DNA from: Craterostigma plantagineum
Taxonomy: Eukaryota > Streptophyta > Magnoliopsida > Lamiales > Linderniaceae
Length of the DNA stretch: 64,000 nucleotides
Direction of reading: 5' to 3'
Assembly (NCBI GenBank): GCA_027422505.1
Contig: JAPQWV010000765.1
Span: forward strand, 62,001 to 126,000
Below the pieces are notes generated by a model. That model was not told the DNA's origin, did not search any database, and saw only the letters and a list, made by a program, of their open reading frames with translations. Position 1 is the first letter of the stretch. The number at the start of each line of letters is the position of its first letter. Made by a program: the position numbers and the translations under genes. Below, in pieces: positions 23,455 to 34,600 of the stretch.

Positions 23455-24441
23455 CGAATCAACGGTCGGTTCGGAACTTGAGGCAAACTCTCATTGCAGT
23501 TCCTAGCATAGTGTCTGATCTACCCACATCGGAAACATTGTGGAGTTTGGTTTGGTCTTGGCCCATAGCACATACCGGAATGGTAGCGTCCATACTGTCG
23601 GCATTGAGTTGCAGCACCTGTGGGTCGGTTTGGAATGTTAAATGCTCCTTGATTCGGCCTTGGCCTCCAATTCTGCTAGCCCAGTTGATTCCCGCGGTTG
23701 TTTAGGTTTTTACCAAAGAGCGAGCGCTTTTGGTTTCCTCCTCCTACCTGTCATTCCGACCTTCGCTTTGCGTCCTGCGCCTTTGTGACTCTACTCTCTG
23801 CCTGCTCAGCTAAGATTGCTCGTTCAGCGATACGAGCGTTTTTCCCTTCTGTATCGTACATACTAACGCTCTAGAAGATCTCGGGTTTGAGACCTTCCAA
23901 GAAACGTTCAATCTTCAGCTCGTCTGTAGCCACTATATGTGGCCAAACCTTGATAGTTGCTCAAACTTGCGAATGTAGTCTGCCACTGACATCCCTCCTT
24001 GTTTCAGGCTGATAAACTCGTCAGCTTCTGCGCTCTATCTGGCACTGTGAAGTACTTTCCGTGGAAGAGCGTTTTGAATCTATCCCAAGTTATAGTAGTG
24101 GCACAAGTCACCTTCTCAGTATCAGGGAGATGGCTAACGCGGAACATATTTTCAATAGTCCTGAGCCAATCCTCCGCATAGGTAGGATCGGCGGCTTCCT
24201 CAAACGAAGGGGTGTTTAACCATCGGAACCTTTCCCCGGCAGCTTCTGCACGTTCTAGGCCAGGGGATGAGTGACGTTCCGAGGAATTTTGACGACGAAT
24301 GAGATCATTAATCTGATCTGACTGCCATAGGATCAGATTAGCTAATTGATGGATGGTAGAGCGGTCCTTATTCGGTGGGGATTCGGAACCCGCCCTACGA
24401 CTAGTTTCGCCAACTTCTCTACGTGTCCTTGGCATTTTCAA
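23455..24441 (-). pseudogene. G2 gag
   Basis: The ATG at 24441 (or 24435) opens MKMPRTRREVGETSRRAG. The capsid start is readable to 24004 (FRWLNTPSFEEAADPTYAED, TWDRFKTLFHGKYFTVPDRA), and then the frame breaks. The rest runs in other frames, including a double zinc-knuckle region at about 23485-23615 (CRQYGRYHSGMC, then CFRCG, an in-frame stop and HYARNC). The first knuckle has Tyr for Cys. It ends at the K insertion. The two-knuckle arrangement is usual for Tekay/Del. Confidence 0.85.
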
Positions 24442-24581
24442 CTAGTTCTAAAATCAGTCACAGAAAGCACATGTATCAATAACACGTAATCACATAATTA
24501 ATCTTTAAACTTATAGGCGAGGCTGGTTCTCCAGGCTTTTGAGCGGCAGTACATGGGCAGTCTTCAGAATCTAAAGCCTAC

Positions 24582-24593
24582 GCTCTGATACCA
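24582..24593 (-). promoter_or_regulatory. G2 primer-binding site
   Basis: The minus strand has an exact TGGTATCAGAGC, 2 bases from the LTR edge at 24596. Confidence 0.95.
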
Positions 24594-24595
24594 CC

Positions 24596-26320
24596 TGTGA
24601 CGACCCTCATTTTCAAATTAAAGTTAGTGGCGGATTTCCGCAACGTAAGCCGAGGAAGGCCCGTCTAATTAAAACCTCTTCCTAAAATAATATATATTAC
24701 CATAAACATACGTCTACATTGTCATCTCTGTACACGGGTCGAAGCCCCAAAATATCAAAAGAACAAAAAGCCCTAACGCCGCTCCACAGGTCTTCATCCA
24801 TGTACCGCCCTGCCCTCAAAAGTCCGTGGAGCACCGCCACCAGCCGCCTTAGTCACGACGCGTATCAGCGTCGGACTCAGTACCTACAACACGTAAACAC
24901 TGAGCGATTTGCCCAGTAGGTGAATAAAATGCATGTATGCAAGTGTGCACTCCATCCCATTCACAATATCTCACATGTCAATGCACACTCTTTCTTTTTC
25001 CCTCATTCCTATCTCACATCACACAACACAGGGCCCTAGGTTAGGCTGCACACCTTCGCGTGCAAAAGACTACTGGGAGGCCACCCCCAAGTCTCACGGC
25101 AGCCTACCCTGGTAGTGCACTGGACGATCACGCAAATGGCCTCCTACCGGGTCGCTCCGCACCAAAAGCATACACTGATAGTGCACTGGACGATCACGCC
25201 AACGGCCCCCTATCATGTCGCACCAAAAATGTCATCCGGCGGTATGCACCTCGGAACGATCACGCCCGAGTAGACAAATCGATCACGCCTGTCTCCGCCA
25301 GGTGCCCAATGAGCCCAACCTCGACTCCTCTAAGAGTCACAAATCACAAACATCTCATTCTACCCCGTACGTCAATATCTTAAATCATCACCGTCTCACT
25401 ACGGTACAACCATCTCTCGCCCTGACGTAATATGCATGTGTATGCATTTACATGAAATTTCATGAGAACATAATCCACATAAAAAGTACGTGAAACAGAT
25501 AAAACACGTAAATCACGTAAGTCACGTAAACCAATAAATCACATGAAAGCACATAAATCACGTATGTGTTTACGCATTGTAGATGGATGATCCACCTACC
25601 TGTCCTCCCGCTATCACCAAATAAGTAATCCGTCGAGGTCTCTAACTGTTGATCCTCTGAATATAATAATATTATTAGTATCTGTACTAATTCTCGAACT
25701 ATATTGGTATAAAATGATTATATTTAAATATTAGACTCGGCAGTCAACGGTCAACCCGTTAAACTAATTCGCTCGATTTGTGGTTAGAATCAAGTCAACA
25801 CCCGATTTTGAAATACCTTAAGTCGCCCGATTGTCACTAATGGTATTCATTGAAAATAAAGCTCGACGATTTCCACTATCGGCAGAATGACAAATCGCCC
25901 GATTTGTTGCCTTCCAATTCACCCGATTTGTCACGCTTTGTTTTCTTAAAAAGGTTTTGAGAGATCAAAGGGTTTGTGATAGATATTTAAGTGGTCAATG
26001 GTATGGTTGGTGGGACCTAAGTGACGTATATATCCCCCATTTAAGGAAATTTTGTTTCCCAAGTTTGTTCCTCATGGGTTGGGCCTAAGTTTAAATCTTA
26101 TCCAATACAAACAAAGCCCAATTTCTAGTCTTACCAACATTATTACTCTAATTCCCTTACTCCACATTCTCAAAAATTCCTAAATTGGTTAGAAGTCACA
26201 TGACACAAAATCACACAATCACTCTTAAGCATATAATTATCACATAAAATTCATATAGTCACATAGAACATGGGTGTAAATTTATTGGCCAATCTAGCTT
26301 ATGGGGGTTCGGGTGCTACA
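24596..26320 (-). repeat. G2 5' LTR (1.7 kb, unusual outer end)
   Basis: Plus-strand edges are TGTGACGACCC at 24596 and GGGTGCTACA at 26320. 24622-25944 matches 7682-8998 almost exactly; 25945-26320 does not match the G2 3' LTR but its last 300 bases resemble 720-1100 of the G1 LTR (CATTTTAAGGAAA-like block, ATTTATTGGCC...TACA end). It is shorter than its partner by about 0.8 kb. No gene within. Confidence 0.8.
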
Positions 26321-26855
26321 ACGGACCTAGAGAGTCGCACATAAAAATGGTAATGAACTCGAACAAAAACGGCGGGCTTTTCTCTGGAACCTAACGAAAG
26401 AGATTCGTTGAGGTTGTGGCATAGTTGATACGAGGTATCGACGATTTAGTTAAATATCAGTGACGGTCACGGAAATAATTAGGACTTGAGATTGTCCTAA
26501 GTGCTCAATTAATTAACTAAGTAAGCCTCAATTATAGTTCAAATAATTAGATCGGATTTAATTATTTAATTAGTTAAAATTGAGAGACTAAATTGAGAAT
26601 TTAGAAACCTCAAGGGCCGAATTAAAATTATCAAAATAAATAAGAAAAATAAAAATGAAAATTCTACACATCCACGTTAGGATGTGTAGAATAAGTGAAT
26701 CATCACTTATTTATTATTTATTTTGACAAGCAATTGAGAAAAAAATGCATAAAAAAGGAACGTTGGTTGCTAAATGAGAAGGACTTGGGCTTTTACTAAA
26801 ATTAACAAGAGAGAAAAAGGTAGAAAAGCTCTACAACTTCTCAAGCCACGCAGTT
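26321..26855 (+). repeat. Fragment of a K-type copia LTR, opposite orientation to K
   Basis: ACGGACCTAGAGAGTCGC, GGCGGGCTTTTCTCTGGAAC and GGCATAGTTGATACGAGGT are the reverse complement of K LTR sequence (14880-15010), at clearly lower identity (perhaps 85-90%). The match fades after about 26640 into AT-rich sequence with two hairpins (26661-26692 and 26691-26710). It abuts the G2 LTR edge on the left and the C1 LTR on the right. Confidence 0.75.
26661..26692. repeat. 13-bp perfect inverted repeat
   Basis: ATTCTACACATCC, six-base loop, GGATGTGTAGAAT. It is followed at once by an 8-bp stem, ATAAGTGA-ATCA-TCACTTAT (26691-26710). Confidence 0.9.
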
Positions 26856-27205
26856 TGTTATGTCCTATATTATCAACTCTACAGATCCTAGGCATGAATT
26901 CTAAATAATTCGATTAGAATGATCCACGCATGAAACTCGATCGAAAAACTCAATTGAATAACAAGAGAGAATTCGAGTAGAGTGAGAAAGTTACTAGTGT
27001 TTCTCTCTCTAGAAATTGAATTGCAAGCCTTTCGGATCAAAATCTAAAACTTCTCTATTAAGCACAAATGTGTACAAGCTATTTATACCAAACAAACTTA
27101 GTATAAATATCAAACTAGTCCTAATCTAAGGACAAATAGAAATAAATCCCCTAATTACAAGGACAACTAATAAAATCAAAGCACAATTACAAATTGTATT
27201 CTACA
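26856..27205 (-). repeat. C1 3' LTR
   Basis: The plus strand runs TGTTATGTCC...ATTCTACA, 350 bp, aligned with the C2 LTR (41193-41519) through AACAAGAGAGAATTCGAGTA-like and TTGAATTGCAAGCCTTTCGG blocks. The minus-strand TATAAATAG at 27079-27087 is a plausible TATA box. Confidence 0.78.
27079..27087 (-). promoter_or_regulatory. Candidate TATA box in C1 LTR
   Basis: The minus strand reads TATAAATAG about 120 bases into the LTR; the C2 LTR has the related TATAAATAC at the same place. Confidence 0.5.
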
Positions 27206-27217
27206 TTCTCACCCTTT
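27206..27217 (-). promoter_or_regulatory. C1 polypurine tract
   Basis: The minus strand reads AAAGGGTGAGAA just before the LTR start TGTAGAAT. Confidence 0.7.
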
Positions 27218-27299
27218 GTGCTTGATTGCTTGTCTGCGCCATCTGTCCTCGTCGGGCAAAGAAAGACATACGCAAGCCCAGCGCGTACTCGTAATTCCT

Positions 27300-30200
27300 C
27301 AATGCGCTCCTCAGCTTGATCCGCTCCTAGATTGTCTCAAGTAGTTCCATCAGGAGTGGTTGTTCTCTCACAAAGCTGTGCATCCTCAGCATGATGTCTC
27401 TATTGATCTCATCCAATCTCTTCTCTATATTTTTTGTGACGACCTTGACCGTCCCATTACAGTATTTGTGAACCTCAGTCTTCAGCATCACTCTATTCTT
27501 CTTAACGATCGGATTATGGTAGATGATTGCCAAGTCTGAGCTCATGTGCAAGTGATTGATGGGAAGCTTTTCGACCTCAGGTCCTTGATTGTACGGAGCT
27601 GTCATGTTAACCTTCTTCATATTGCTCTTCAGAGCCATCTGAAGGTCGTGCGCCACAAAGTACTTGACTTGGCGCAGCATGAGTCGATATAGTCCCTCGA
27701 GCCCTTCCTTCTCGATGAAGCCTTGAGGGTCGTTGTACTTCTTTACATAGAGTTTGTAAAGGTTGTAGACTTCCTCCGCTGGAAGGTATGGTAGATCACT
27801 CTCGGTGAGTTCTTCTCGAGTTCTATCGATCCGCTCTATTTGATACCGCCCTTGGCATGGTAGACACCCAGTAGCTGATTGATTGGAAAAAGATCCTTGA
27901 GATGGCTTTTCAGCTGATTCTTGGGTATCCCCAGTCTCTGATCAGGTCCGAGTTCGGTTAGCATCCAAAGGTACGTGTCCCTTTTCTGCTTGTCCCAGTG
28001 AGAGATACCTCGAAGCTCTAGCTCGGTCAACTCCTTAACTCTGTCCGGTGACCTCCATATGTTTTGACGAACTACTTCTAGGAATGGGATTTCAATCCTA
28101 ATATTTTCCCACGGCGTGTCGACTCGAATGGCCCCTGGAGTTAGCCTCGAAGAGTCAACTCATTGAGCAATCAGCTCTGGAAGCCTCGGGGGGAATTACT
28201 TCGTGATCTTCACCTTCCTGGCATTCTTCGTCTTCTACGAGGACTAGGTCAACCGTTGCTGGACGTAGGAAGTGCCGAACGTCCTTGAGCCTTTGACTTT
28301 GAGCCGTCTCGGGCATACTGTGTGTCATCCACTATCCTACGAAGATATACTTGTCGAGGACTTCGTGTGGGTTGACTGCATGTCCGGATGTGCCCGATTG
28401 GTCTGGAGCGGTAAAGCTGGGAGTGGCTTGAGGAGTGGCCTGAGTAGCTGCTAAGGCAACGAGCATTGCGGCACTTGCGTCTTCTTCAGAAAGCAAGGGG
28501 CTTGTAGAGGTCGGTGGAGTGGATGGCGGCGTTCTAATGGTAGGTTGGTAAAATGGGCTCAAATGTTGAGTGCGGTGCGTGGTGGTGGTGGTTTGTGTAG
28601 TGGGTTGTGAGGTTTCAACGACTCCAGTCCTTCTCTGTGCAGGCCCGCACCTTGGCCTTGTCCTTGGCCACTCGTAGAGGTCCTTGGCCTCTTCTCCCCC
28701 TCAGGAGGATCCTGATCGTCAGGATCGTCATGTCGTCGTCTGGAGTGGGAGATTTGGCCTCGGCAGCTTTGAGTAGGTGGCTCAGGATGGTCCACCAGTC
28801 GCCTATAGAGGGACTCTTCCTGAGGCGATCGGATGGTAAGGCCTATAAGGCGGGCTAGAAGGATGTTGTGGAGCTCGGTCATTGGGATGGTGTATGGGTT
28901 GATGAGGATCGATGAGTTAATGAGAGGGTCGGTGGGTGTGGGTTGTGGGGGTGTGAGGTTGGTTTGTGACGAGAGGCCCTCGGAGACGGGTGCTTTCCCG
29001 GTGTCTCGTCGGGATGTCTCGATGGCTGTGAGCACTCTCTCCATTATTTTGTCTTCGAGAGATGGAACGGCTGCGGAGAGAGCGGCTTGAAATTGGTCGT
29101 TCGTCACAAAAGGTGTTGACTCCTCCGTCGAAGATGGACCAGGTCGACTGATGTCGCCTGTTGACAATCCTTGAGCAGACACCGGCTCCTCAAGTTGGCT
29201 CGTAGTCACTGAGGTTGTGACTGTCCGAGACTTCCATCCAATCCTTGACTTGAATCTATATGATTAGCATCTATGGATGTTGTGACAGGCTCAGATTGAA
29301 CCTGTACATCAGGCATTTCGACGTCGAGGCCGGTAGGAGTAGGAGTCTGAATCTCGCCCCCGACTGACGCAGAAATATTGGGCTGCGGCTCGAGATTGAG
29401 TGATGAAGGATCCTCAACCCTAGTAGGAATAACTGGCGTTGTGTCTTATGACGTGGTGACGGAGGTGAAGAGGGACTCGAGCTAAATACTTAAATGTCTT
29501 GGAGTCCGTCTTATGAGTTGAATTTCCTCATCAGACACTCATCACACTTAGCCGTGTGAGGGGATAGTCTTCGTGCGTCATCCTCACGGGCTTGCTTCGT
29601 CATTCGCGGTGGTGAGCTATGCCCCATTTCAGTCTCGGGCTGTGCTTCTTGTTGTAGGATCTCCTCAATAGACCGTGGGAGCACGCCAACATTAATGGGC
29701 ACTTCCACCTGTAAATCTTGTTCTGGAGCCTCAAGTGCCATTTCACTTGCCACGACGTCTATCACCGTATCTTCTAAGTCGGGCATTGGCACTTCAATGG
29801 TGGGAGGCTCTTGTTCGAGCTCTTGAGCAACGTCATCGATCATCGTGTCCTCAGGGCTCTGTGGTTGTTGTGGTTGGGGATGGCTCACTCCAAAGTATGT
29901 CAGGGGCCCTCGAATCATCTGCTCTGTGAGATGATTCTCCCGGCAGTAAAGGCGGTACACGTCTCCCGAGGGGACGGTGAGACGAAGCAGTGCTAATGGT
30001 ATGGCCATCGATGGTCGGTCAAGTTCTGATAGTATGGGGTTGTGAAAGAACTTGAGCTTGGGCGGCTGGTAGTTTCCACCGGGAGGCAGGCGAGGAATGT
30101 TCTCGTACATCTCCGTGTATTGAGCGATAATCACGGAGAACCACCATGCGTATGGCACACGATTTGAACGGCTATTCTCCTTTTGCCTTATCTGGTCTGC

Positions 30201-30777
30201 AAGGTCATTCCAGATGAGCCGAGTGAAGTCATAGTTCCTGGAGAATGCTATTCCATGAAAGATGTAGAATGTTGCCATTGCCCTTATCATATCATGCATG
30301 CATGGGTGATAGACACTTGTTTACAATCCCAAACAGTGTATTCCATGGATGAGGGATTCTGTTACTAAGAACTTGAGACAGTTTGACGAGCTGCGGTTGA
30401 TATCCCATTTGCATAAAGTCATTCACCATTTCCACATCTGAAGGGAGCGGGTCGCAATTTCCACTGTAAGGCAAGTCCAGAACCATGCCAAACTAGTTCT
30501 TGTCCACATGAATATGTCGCGTCCGAAGTGTAGTGGTGAAGGAGAAGGCTCCGTATTCCACATGGCTGTGAATGCATCCCTAGAAATGCTGGAGATAGAC
30601 CATCGGAATCGATGCCGTTACCGTTAATGCATGCCATATAGGATGACCTTGTAGGATAGATACAATGATCTCTTCTGGACACCAAAAGGTGTTCAGGTCG
30701 AGCTGGAAGTTCGTATCCTGGACCTTGAGATACATGTCTTGGTCATAGATGTGGTTGTATCTTGGGTAGCGATCCAT
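27300..30777 (-). pseudogene. C1 third ORF (env position), function unknown
   Basis: In sense with pol, between pol and the 3' LTR. It starts at ATG 30777 directly after a splice-acceptor-like site. The N-terminal block (YPRYNHIYD, NFQLDLNTFWCPEEIIVSIL, HPIWHALTVTAS) is shared with C2. A helical middle follows (29511-30299: NYDFTRLIWNDLADQIRQKE, LYCRENHLTEQMIRGPLTYF), then an acidic and Pro/Gln-rich linker, a Ser/Thr/Pro-rich part (28559-29209), and a charged C-terminal domain (27327-28030: ISHWDKQKRDTYLWMLTELG; IEKRLDEINRDIMLRMHSFV). Several frameshifts; intact it would exceed 1000 residues. I see no signal peptide or strong membrane segment, so 'env' describes position only. Confidence 0.7.
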
Positions 30778-30811
30778 CTGCAAACAAATAAGAGATATGA
30801 AAGTTCATTAG
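30778..30811 (-). promoter_or_regulatory. Candidate 3' splice site before C1 ORF3
   Basis: The minus strand shows CTAAT (30807-30811, branch-point-like), a T-rich run and TTTGTTTGCAG ending exactly at the ORF3 ATG (30775-30777). The same layout occurs in C2. Confidence 0.6.
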
Positions 30812-31019
30812 CTCAAAAATTAAATTTAGTCGAACATTGATTTAATTCATCAAACTATAATGATGTATCAAGTCATAGCATGTTTGATGAATTTTGATTT
30901 TAAAATATGTAATGTACACACAGGTCATACGAAGTGAATATTAAAGTATTTCGACATTCATGTATAAGGCATATAAGATCCGTTCGAAAAATTTTCTAAG
31001 CGTTGGAATGTTGCATTAA

Positions 31020-32350
31020 GCACTGTTCACTCCGCTATATTTATCGCGCGAAAATTTAATTCTCAATTTTCATTTCCTATGTGTTGATTTTTATTTAGGT
31101 GTCTCCGTTCAATTTTGAGATCGAAAAATTATTATTCGCTAATGTTCGCTACAATGTAAAAAGACTTAGTAAAAATTCTAAGTGTTGAAGTAATAAGCGT
31201 GATACTGTAGCCGATCAATTTTACGATTCAGAAAACTTTCCTCATAAATTTACGATCGAGAAAATATTTCTCAGGTAAATTTACTATCGAAAAATTTTTC
31301 TCGAGTGAATAAAATTATTCGTTGTCAAGTTTGTCGAGCGTGAAATGATTTTCGATCCTAAGTGAGTTTTACACTGCGAGATTTTTTAGTCGAGAAATTT
31401 GTCAACGAAAAACTAAATCAATCATCGAGAAAATTTTCAATTGATTCAAAACCTTTGCTGCGTTACGATCGAGAAACTTTAACATTGAAAAATTAATTTT
31501 TCTCTGCTAAACTTTGCGACCGAAATAAAATGAAATCGAAAATACTATTCGCGATTGTAAGTTTTACGCTCGAACTATATTGCATCTTTTTAAAACTATT
31601 CCACTCTTTAATTTTCGTTCGCATAAAATTCCAATTGATCTCGATAGTAAGTAATATTTGATCTACGTCATCTAACTTGTCGACTAAGTTAAAATTTTAC
31701 GATCGAAAATCTTTTACGATGCAAACGGTATCTCAATCCAATTGAAATTCGACTGAAGCAGTTTGCGATCGAGAAAGTTCTTCGACAGCGCTAAACATTC
31801 AAAAACCCAGTTTAGTCGAAACATCGATTTGAGCTCTAAAACACAGATTATCAAGAATACATACTTTCTGAATGATCGAAAACACATAAACTACGATAAA
31901 ACACATAAATCGAACCAAATAAACACATCTAAGGATCTCAGACTCCTGAAAATAGCATGCGGGTTTTCAAACAGTTCACAGACGAGAATTTTACCAACAA
32001 ATCAAGCGGAAAATCACAAAATACAGACGCAAATGGAGTTTAAAAGCACGCAATCAATAAGCAAGTGTCTATGCTACCTTGAAAAGACAATTTCGTGGTA
32101 TGAAATCGCAAGTTTCGAGAGGAAATGGAATTGTCTTTTTTTTTTAAAAGTTTTGCAAGAGACTGAAAAGACACTGTAGAGTTTATCGATTAGGTTTTGC
32201 TTTAGAAATACTTTTTCGACTGCTAAAGACGACTTTTTCCAATTGGGCAGATACGACGTTATCGCTTAAGATAGATCAGGCTCAATACTATTTACGCTCG
32301 AGAAATTTTCGATCGATAATTAACTTATCAATCTCGTTTCTCGATTGTAA
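31020..32350. repeat. CGAGAAA / TTTCTCG word array, C1 spacer
   Basis: Several dozen short words built on TCGAGAAA, CGATCGA and CGAAAATT on both strands at irregular spacing. C2 has the same kind of array at 45240-47060 with turnover of individual words. Confidence 0.75.
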
Positions 32351-33693
32351 GTATTTCTAAGATTTTCAGATTGACACATATTTCAGATAAAAACCACATA
32401 ATTGCTCCCCCTATGCAATTAACTCCCTGTAATTCCGAGTAATGACATCTTGCTCCAAAATTGAGTTTTGAACATCTGCAATACTTTGAGCAAAAATATC
32501 GAGAAAATTAGAGTTAATTAGGAAGCAATTGTTGTAAATCAAGCCCCCCTGAATTGTTTTACCAATGTCGTGAGTTCCTGATCATGAAAATTTGCGACGT
32601 CCTCCTCATTGAAGTGCGTTGTTCAAGAGAAATCGAATAGAAAATTTCTACGACACTTAGAAGAAAACATCTAAAATATTTGGAGCTCAAGACATAATAT
32701 TTTGTAAATGCACCCCCTCAAATAATGCATCTAAATTGATCTATCATTCAAAAACATAAACCAATCCAAGTAACAAACATTAAGAACACGCAAATGATCA
32801 ATTTAGCGTAGGTACATGGTCCCCTAATCATGTAAGCAGGATTTTGCGCAAGGGTATGAACAATAACAATTATTAGCATTTTTAACAATTCAACTCAAAT
32901 GCAAAGTAAAATTGCATATTAGAATGTGTGAATTATAAGAAGCTAAATTTTCGCATTTTTACAAGTCAATGAATATGAAACATAAAATTTCATGTCAAAA
33001 TGTGCGAATTCTTTCATTTGCCTTTTTTTTTTTAATTTTAAACTATATTTAAAATAAGAAAGAAAAATATTATTTGTCTATTTATATGTAGATATATATT
33101 TTTTCTTTCATTTTATTTATTATTATTATTTTTTATGAATATTACTATTACTATAGTATGTGGTCAGATTATTTTGCTTCGATCAATCGTCACACCTAAA
33201 ATTTACGAGACATTTGAAAGAAGAAAATGAGTCATGTCGTCAAACTAAAGTCCTAGGTTCATAGACTGGTCCATTTCGACAACTCTCACTAGGTTCACTC
33301 TAGCACTCTAGTATTTTTAACTTGGGATTTTTATATTTATATCACACAAGTCAACACAAGCAATCTTAAGTCAATTTACCTGTGATCGAGGCATTTATAA
33401 TCATTTCACCTAAGCGAGAAACCGCCGTTTGGAATCAAAGGGACTTGTAAGGAGTTTAATTTGGCTAGGACTTAGAAGGGAAGGAATTTAGAGGAAAGTG
33501 AGCTCATCTTCATAAACTTCCATTTCTATGTCCGTCTCCTTTTTTTTCGGCGTCTTTTATCTTTTCAATCTTCTCTCCCTCTTTTATTTTAATATCTATC
33601 CCTTTTATGCTCAAGCTGAAACTCCGCTTCTCCACGAGGCCATAGGAGATTATCGTAGGCGAAGTTCTTCTTGTTGGTTCTCGGGCTGATACC

Positions 33694-33860
33694 GTACTCC
33701 TCTTCTCTTAATCCCTAGAGAGGTTTCGTACCCAAGGCTGCGCTCCTCTTCTCGTTTCCCCATATAAGACCGGATTATCGTTGGAGAAGTTCAATTTGAG
33801 GTGCTCCTCTTTCCAGCCGTCCTGACGAGCGTACGAGATTATAAATGGAGAAGTTCACAG
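33694..33860. repeat. Degenerate minisatellite in C1 spacer
   Basis: Units start G(T/C)(A/G)CTCCTCTT at 33694, 33740 and 33801 and end near ATTATCGTTGGAGAAGTTCA. In C2 the units start at 48275, 48361 and 48422 and the first is about 40 bases longer. Confidence 0.65.
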
Positions 33861-34600
33861 CAGGATCCATGCCACCTTCTAGAATTTATAGTCGGAAGGC
33901 AGGTCCCTTTAGTCTGATATTTGTGCATTGAGCAATGCCTTCTTTTGTCATCATCCTTTTTTTTATATTTTGTCCCACTCCTTTTCTCGTTTGAACAACC
34001 ATCTGATAGTACAAAAATCGGTTGAAGGCTAGGAATGGAATTCAAATGAAGAAAAGGAAATCGGAGAAGGCTCAAAGTGGATGACTAAGGGCTGATGTGA
34101 GGGAAAAATTATGTAAGGCCGAGTGATGGATAACCTAAGGACCCTTATCATTTTCCTAACTATCTAAGGCAAAGTGAAGCCAAGTATCACTACTTAAGAC
34201 AAGTATAATTGATGTGTGACTCACTCGAGAAATAGATCCAAAGAGAAAATAATAACAAGGCTAGAATCCTCACATATGTAAAGTGGCTTTGTGTCTACTG
34301 AGCAACCTAATGACCTTTAGACACAAGAATGCGACATAGACTGACAAAATTAAGCAATTAAATCAATCGCATGTCGGGGTAAAATTCTAAGTGACTCTAG
34401 ATCAAAGCATCCTAAAGGATTTCATCATTCCCTTAATATTATCGATATATGTATAATATTTTTGAATTTTTCTATTTTATTATATTTTTTATTTATTTCA
34501 CGCAAGATAAATCATATAAGTATAGAAAACACATAGCATAGAACATTTAATAGCACAGAAGATCAGGTAAAGCACATTTTACGGAAGATTCAACATGCCT

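Larger units (their letters stand above)
7682..26320 (-). mobile_element. G2, Ty3/gypsy Tekay/Del-like element, split by copia element K
   Basis: The minus-strand order is 5' LTR (24596-26320), PBS (24582-24593), gag (23455-24441), then K inserted at 13615-23449, then PR-RT-RH-IN (13614 down to 10259), PPT (10202-10213) and 3' LTR (7682-10201). Removing K and one GGGGT copy restores gag-pol continuity. The IN C-terminus has the chromodomain-like wording of Tekay/Del ([10 protein letters not shown]...EEATWE). Several frameshifts make it non-autonomous. The 3' LTR lacks its last 25 or so bases, and the 5' LTR has an unusual outer end. Confidence 0.88.
30812..34600 (-). other. C1 spacer between pol and ORF3
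   Basis: 3.8 kb, AT-rich, without conserved coding. 31020-32350 is packed with CGAGAAA / CGATCGAGAAA / TTTTCGATC words; 32350-33200 is AT-rich with homopolymers; 33600-33850 holds degenerate repeats. The plus-strand frame at 31763-32179 translates the word array and resembles nothing. C2 45096-49225 is the counterpart. Confidence 0.7.

Noticed and set aside
31763..32179. 138-residue plus-strand ORF in the C1 spacer
   Set aside because: It lies in the AT-rich word array, against the element's orientation, has no counterpart in C2, and shows no recognizable motif.
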